Assembly: GCA_964599655.1 (NCBI GenBank)
Contig: CAZRGV010000017.1
Span: 1-64,000 of the forward strand
Direction: 5' to 3'
Source of the DNA: CAZRGV01 sp964599655
GTDB lineage: Bacteria; Planctomycetota; Planctomycetia; Isosphaerales; Isosphaeraceae
DNA length: 64,000 nt
The notes below the pieces were generated by a model, which ran no database searches, had not been told where the DNA came from, and saw nothing but the letters and a program-made list of their open reading frames with translations. Of the stretch, positions 60,587 through 64,000 are shown in pieces. Both the position numbers and the translations under genes were made by a program. How positions within the stretch are numbered: the stretch's first letter is position 1; every line of letters begins with the position of its first letter.

Positions 60587-62119
60587 TCAATCACGTTGCG
60601 GTCGGACATCACCGTAAGTCCACGGCTTGCCCTGGAACGGCGGTCGCCGGGGCGCCTCGGGAACCGCGCCGGGCTCGAGCGACCGGGTCAGCGCGAGGCC
60701 CACGTCTCGCATCTGGCTCCCGGCGGTGATTTCCAGGTTGCTGTAGCTGGTCAGCCGCGTCTCGTAACCTCCCCCGGAGGGACCGAACGCCTCCTCGGTC
60801 GGCACGTAGCCGACACAACCATTGGCCAGCGACACCGGGAACGTGAACGGAAACTTGCTTCCCGCCTTGATGTCCAGCCCGTACTGGCAGAAGTACTCGG
60901 CCGGATTCGTCACGAACACCGCGGGACCCACCTGCACGACCTGCACTTCCACATCGACGGATGGGGCCTTTCGCAGGATCGCATCNNNNNNNNNNNNNNN
61001 NNNNNNNNNNNNNNNNNNNNNNNNNNNNGCGTCGGCCTTCGAACGATCCCCCTCGACCAGCTCCAGGGCCCGCTTCAGGTGCTCGGGCGAGGGAACTCTT
61101 CGCTCGACGTTCCAGGTCTTGCTTCGAGCGGCCACCGGAACCAGCGTCCCCGGCTCCATCGTCAGCAACACCTTGAGCGCCTCCGCGCCGACCTTTCCCC
61201 CGACCTGTTGCGCCCAGCGGTCGCCACTCGGGTAGACGTGCGGGCTCTGATTGTTCACCTGCGTGATGTCGCCCGAGGCGCCCGCCACGAACACGACCAC
61301 CGCGTCCTTGCCGTAGTAACCCTGAATCACCTTCTCAAGATAGTAAATGTAATTGGCCGACGCGCCGCCCGGACTGGTCGTCGCGTGGCAGGCGAAATTG
61401 ACGATGCAACCGAGCAACCGATTCGGATCCTTCGCGTCCCAGGCCCCCACGACCCCGACCTCGGGATCGACCGGACCGGCCGGCTCGACGATCTCCGGGT
61501 TTCCGAGCCCCGGATGCGTGATCGACCGGCCATCGCGCATCCGGAACCGTCGATTGAACGCCACCGTGTTCTCGACCCCCTTGCCAACTCCCGCTTTCGC
61601 CTCCAAGCGACGGTCATTGGCCTCGCAAACCGCCTCGATCAGAGCCTGTTCCACCGTCGCCAGATACTTCGGATCAACACACGTCGACTCTTCGTACGCC
61701 AGTTTCCTCACCAACGGAGACGCTTCGTCGAACTCACCCGGCATGATCCAGACAATCGGCCCCGAGGAGTGCGAATGCGAGGCGCCGATGAGGATCGAAC
61801 CGGCGGGAATCCCGGTCTTTTCCTCGATCGCCTTCCGCACCTTCTCCACCGTCTCGCGCCGGATTCCGAGCGCATCGATGCCAACGATCGCCACGCGGGC
61901 CTTGCCATCGTCGAAGACCGCCGCACGCACCTTGCAAGGGTCGTGGATCGTCTTGTGATACGACTTGCCGTACCCTCCAGGCGCTTCCATGCCGATCTCC
62001 GGCGTGATGTCTCGCGTGGCGAAACCGGCCTTGAAGGGCGTGGCATCGGCCGCGAACGCCTGGCTGGCCATCGCAAACACGCCCAATGCGATCGTCCAGA
62101 CAACGTCTTTCCGGGTCAT
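60587..62119 (-). CDS. Neutral/alkaline ceramidase-like exported protein, with an assembly gap
   Basis: A protein of about 510 residues resembling the neutral ceramidase family, which hydrolyses the amide of ceramides. A signal peptide (VWTIALGVFAMASQAFA) is followed by GFATRDITPEIGMEAPGGYG, AAVFDDGKARVAIVGIDALG and GASHSHSSGP, the zinc-binding His region, then NFACHATT and VFVAGASGDITQVNNQ. These fit the family, but no clear second domain of the usual enzyme is seen. A 43-base N run at 60986-61028 lies inside the gene; both sides stay in frame. The start at 62119 has a GGGAGA site. It follows the DUF1501 gene on the same strand after about 56 bases. Confidence 0.82.
   Translation of the reverse strand: MTRKDVVWTIALGVFAMASQAFAADATPFKAGFATRDITPEIGMEAPGGYGKSYHKTIHDPCKVRAAVFDDGKARVAIVGIDALGIRRETVEKVRKAIEEKTGIPAGSILIGASHSHSSGPIVWIMPGEFDEASPLVRKLAYEESTCVDPKYLATVEQALIEAVCEANDRRLEAKAGVGKGVENTVAFNRRFRMRDGRSITHPGLGNPEIVEPAGPVDPEVGVVGAWDAKDPNRLLGCIVNFACHATTSPGGASANYIYYLEKVIQGYYGKDAVVVFVAGASGDITQVNNQSPHVYPSGDRWAQQVGGKVGAEALKVLLTMEPGTLVPVAARSKTWNVERRVPSPEHLKRALELVEGDRSKADXXXXXXXXXXXXXXXDAILRKAPSVDVEVQVVQVGPAVFVTNPAEYFCQYGLDIKAGSKFPFTFPVSLANGCVGYVPTEEAFGPSGGGYETRLTSYSNLEITAGSQMRDVGLALTRSLEPGAVPEAPRRPPFQGKPWTYGDVRPQRD
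60986..61028. other. Assembly gap (43 N)
   Basis: A run of 43 Ns inside the ceramidase-like gene. The frame is preserved across it, so the length may be an estimate close to the truth. Confidence 0.99.
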
Positions 62120-62175
62120 CGCAAGGTCTCCCTGCTGGGGGGGTGATTTCACGAGGCGGAGGGCGAGCCGTCCGG

Positions 62176-63588
62176 TCACGAGGCCGCAACCAGCTCGGGA
62201 ATGGCCTGACCATCGGCCACGATCCGGATCGGCCGCCCGACGCGATCGGGAATCGTCACTCGCTCGTAATCAATGCCAAGATGCTGATAAATCGTCGCCA
62301 GGAAGTCGTGTGGACCGACGCGACGATCCACCACGTCCTCGCCGCGGCGATCGGTCGCGCCAATGACCTGCCCGGTCGCGATTCCGCCACCGGCCCAGAT
62401 CATCGAGTTGGCGCGCGGCCAGTGATCCCGCCCCGGCTGCACGGTGCCCGCCGGCGCGCTCGCCACGCCGCCGCCGCTGCTGGCCACATACGAGATCCGA
62501 GGCGTCCGCCCAAACTCGCCGGTCACGATCACCATCACGCGCCGATCCAGGCCTCGATCGTAAACGTCCTCGATCAGGGCCGAAACCGCCTGGTCAAAGT
62601 ACGGCGCTCGATACTTGAGCGCATCAAACACATGGTGATTGACCGCGTGATCATCCCAGTTCGCGACTCGCCCGCAAAGCGGCCCGTCGAAGGTCGTCGT
62701 GACCAGATCGACCCCGGCTTCGACGAGGCGGCGGGCCATCAAGCACTGCTGCCCCCACTGGTGCCGGCCATAGCGGTCTCGCACCTTCGGATCTTCCCGT
62801 TCCAGGTCGAACGCGCGCGCCGCGGCCGGGCTGGTCAAGAGGTCGAGCGCCCTGGCCTGAAACTCCTCCATCGCGCTCATCGCGCCGGAATGCTCGATGT
62901 CGCGTCGAAGCTCGTCAAACGTGCGGCGGAGCCGGATTCGGCCTTTCAGCCGCTCCTCCTCCGTCGGGCTCGAGAGCCCGATATTCGGCACCCGGAAGCC
63001 CGGCGCGCTCGGGTCGCCCAGCACCGCGAACGGCTCGTGCGCCGGGCCGAGAAACGCGGGCCCTGCGATCGTGAAGCTATCGTAGCGAACGATCGGATTG
63101 ACGCCCACGTAGTTCGGCAGCGCGCGCGACTCTCCCGACCGGAGGTAATGCGCCACCGCCATCACGTCGGGGAACACCGGCGCGGGCTTGTCCTGCGGGT
63201 CGGGATCGCCCGAAAGCAGTTGCAGTGATCCCGCCGGATGGCCGCCGCCCGTGTGCGCCATCGAACGAAGCAGGGAAAACCGGTCCGAAATCGCCGCCTG
63301 CCTCGGCAACAGCTCGGTCAACCGGAGCCCCGGCGTTTTCGTCGCCATGGTCGCGAACGGCCCTCGAAACTCCGAAGGAGCGTCCGGCTTCGGGTCGTAG
63401 GTGTCGAGATGACTGCAACCGCCTCGCAGCCAGACCAGAATCACGGCCGTCCGCTCTCGCGCCTTCGCGGTCGAGGCACCGGCCCGCAGCCGCAACAGGT
63501 CCGAGAGCCCGAGCGTCCCGAGCCCCGTTAAACCCGCCCGGAGGAACTCGCGACGCGTTGCCAAACCGGCATGCGAGATTCTGGACAT
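62176..63588 (-). CDS. DUF1501 family Tat-exported protein
   Basis: A 470-residue protein of the DUF1501 family, abundant in planctomycetes and related to alkaline-phosphatase-superfamily (sulfatase-like) folds. It opens with a Tat signal, TRREFLRAGLTGLGTLGLSD. The body has VILVWLRGGCSHLDTYDPKP, LLPRQAAISDRFSLLRSMAH, GGGHPAGSLQLLSG, and the late VIVTGEFGRTPRISY and GPHDFLATIYQHLGID. No reaction is known; partners are often DUF1080 or DUF1549 genes. Here a DUF1080 gene lies just upstream and the ceramidase-like gene downstream, all on the minus strand. The start ATG at 63588 has a GGATACGT-type weak site. Confidence 0.92.
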   Translation of the reverse strand: MSRISHAGLATRREFLRAGLTGLGTLGLSDLLRLRAGASTAKARERTAVILVWLRGGCSHLDTYDPKPDAPSEFRGPFATMATKTPGLRLTELLPRQAAISDRFSLLRSMAHTGGGHPAGSLQLLSGDPDPQDKPAPVFPDVMAVAHYLRSGESRALPNYVGVNPIVRYDSFTIAGPAFLGPAHEPFAVLGDPSAPGFRVPNIGLSSPTEEERLKGRIRLRRTFDELRRDIEHSGAMSAMEEFQARALDLLTSPAAARAFDLEREDPKVRDRYGRHQWGQQCLMARRLVEAGVDLVTTTFDGPLCGRVANWDDHAVNHHVFDALKYRAPYFDQAVSALIEDVYDRGLDRRVMVIVTGEFGRTPRISYVASSGGGVASAPAGTVQPGRDHWPRANSMIWAGGGIATGQVIGATDRRGEDVVDRRVGPHDFLATIYQHLGIDYERVTIPDRVGRPIRIVADGQAIPELVAAS

Positions 63589-63654
63589 ACGTATCCGCTT
63601 TCATGACGGGGATCAATCATCGAGCGCGCGTTCGCGACGATTCTCCGCGCCGGC

Positions 63655-64000
63655 TCACGGAAGCTCCCGGATTCGAAGGTTCTTGAACTCGACCGGCGAC
63701 CCTTCCGACTCCAGGCAAAGGTAGCCCGAGGCCGGCTGGCAATCCGCGCCGCCGGAAACCTCCTCGCCATTGACCCAGAGACGCACCTCGCCGTTGATGC
63801 ATCGCACATAGTAGTGATTCCACGCGCCGACCCCTTTGCTCAGGTGCTTCGAGGGAAAGCTCCGGCTCCCATCGGGCGAAAGGGGCGGAAACGGCTTCAT
63901 CTTGGACGTGCCCACCGGAAACACGTCGCCATGCGTCGTGAACCAGTCGGCCTTCTTCCCCGTCCGCGCTTCGAATTGCTCGGCGAACGCGTTGTCGAGC
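63655..64000 (-). CDS. DUF1080 family protein (5' end outside window)
   Basis: The last 115 codons of a DUF1080-type beta-sandwich protein. Visible features are HLSKGVGAWNHYYVRCINGE, VRLWVNGEEVSGG, and the terminal YLCLESEGSPVEFKNLRIRE, the usual end of the family. The start and any signal peptide lie beyond the right edge. It ends 66 bases before the DUF1501 start on the same strand, a pairing common in planctomycetes. It differs in sequence from the other DUF1080 gene in the window. Confidence 0.85.
   Translation of the reverse strand, partial: LDNAFAEQFEARTGKKADWFTTHGDVFPVGTSKMKPFPPLSPDGSRSFPSKHLSKGVGAWNHYYVRCINGEVRLWVNGEEVSGGADCQPASGYLCLESEGSPVEFKNLRIRELP

Noticed and set aside
1..64000. 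tRNA and rRNA genes
   Set aside because: I looked for T-loop patterns such as GGTTCGAATCC on both strands and for rRNA-like stretches; no cloverleaf or conserved rRNA segment was found. A tRNAscan-SE run would settle it.

Overview
The window is a GC-rich bacterial genome segment that reads as a planctomycete, most likely of the Isosphaeraceae type. The lineage call is inference from gene content: a Tat-exported DUF1501 protein beside two DUF1080 proteins, a neutral-ceramidase-like protein, a DUF4331 protein, the hpnCDE squalene genes, a sigma-70-like regulator with a degenerate N-terminus, small secreted Gly/Tyr-rich proteins and very GC-rich third codon positions. The sequence is a draft. 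It has three runs of N (19376-19385, 44860-44959, 60986-61028). The first breaks a gene out of frame and the second sits inside a repeat array. No rRNA, tRNA, CRISPR array or transposase was seen.

Layout. 1-6 kb (minus): a partial acyl-CoA dehydrogenase, a DUF434 protein, a PEBP-family protein and a large YfhO-like membrane protein, divergent from a Bcp peroxiredoxin. 6.6-10.8 kb (minus): a sugar operon of phosphohexomutase, GT4 glycogen-synthase-like enzyme, HAD phosphatase and a sigma-like regulator. 11-14 kb (plus): a membrane-anchored periplasmic-binding-protein-like gene coupled to a histidine kinase. 14-21.5 kb (plus): a GNAT enzyme and an envelope set of GT39-like transferase, WaaP-like kinase, GT4 transferase, sugar nucleotidyltransferase and a PlsY acyltransferase fused to a predicted beta-propeller. 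21.6-28.7 kb: a zinc-ribbon membrane protein, a flavin reductase, a compact Ser/Thr kinase, and an XPB helicase with its XPB/Ssl2-like partner. 29-32.3 kb (minus): a thioredoxin-trypsin fusion and a DUF1080 protein. 32.5-36.5 kb (plus): hpnC, hpnD, a small membrane protein and hpnE, which make squalene from farnesyl diphosphate. 36.5-44.3 kb: ABC-2 transport genes, adenylate kinase and a large alpha/beta hydrolase.

44.4-46.4 kb is accessory: a non-coding array of palindromic repeats bounded by 29-base inverted and 20-base direct repeats, an XRE regulator, and a promoter/operator region facing a small protein. 46.6-48.6 kb holds a glycerophosphodiesterase coupled to a secreted Gly/Tyr-rich protein, and a two-repeat WD40 protein. 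48.8-56.2 kb is a phosphate module in the order phoR, alpha/beta hydrolase, pstS, pstC, pstA, pstB, phoB, with no phoU. The csrA gene runs antisense into the end of phoB. 56.7-64 kb carries an archaeal-type S-adenosylmethionine synthetase, DUF4331 and TPR proteins, and a minus-strand group of partial DUF1080, DUF1501 and ceramidase-like genes.

No single novel defence or mobile system was found. The strongest candidates for something undescribed are the bounded repeat array, the PlsY-propeller fusion, the thioredoxin-trypsin fusion and the three-gene XPB module.
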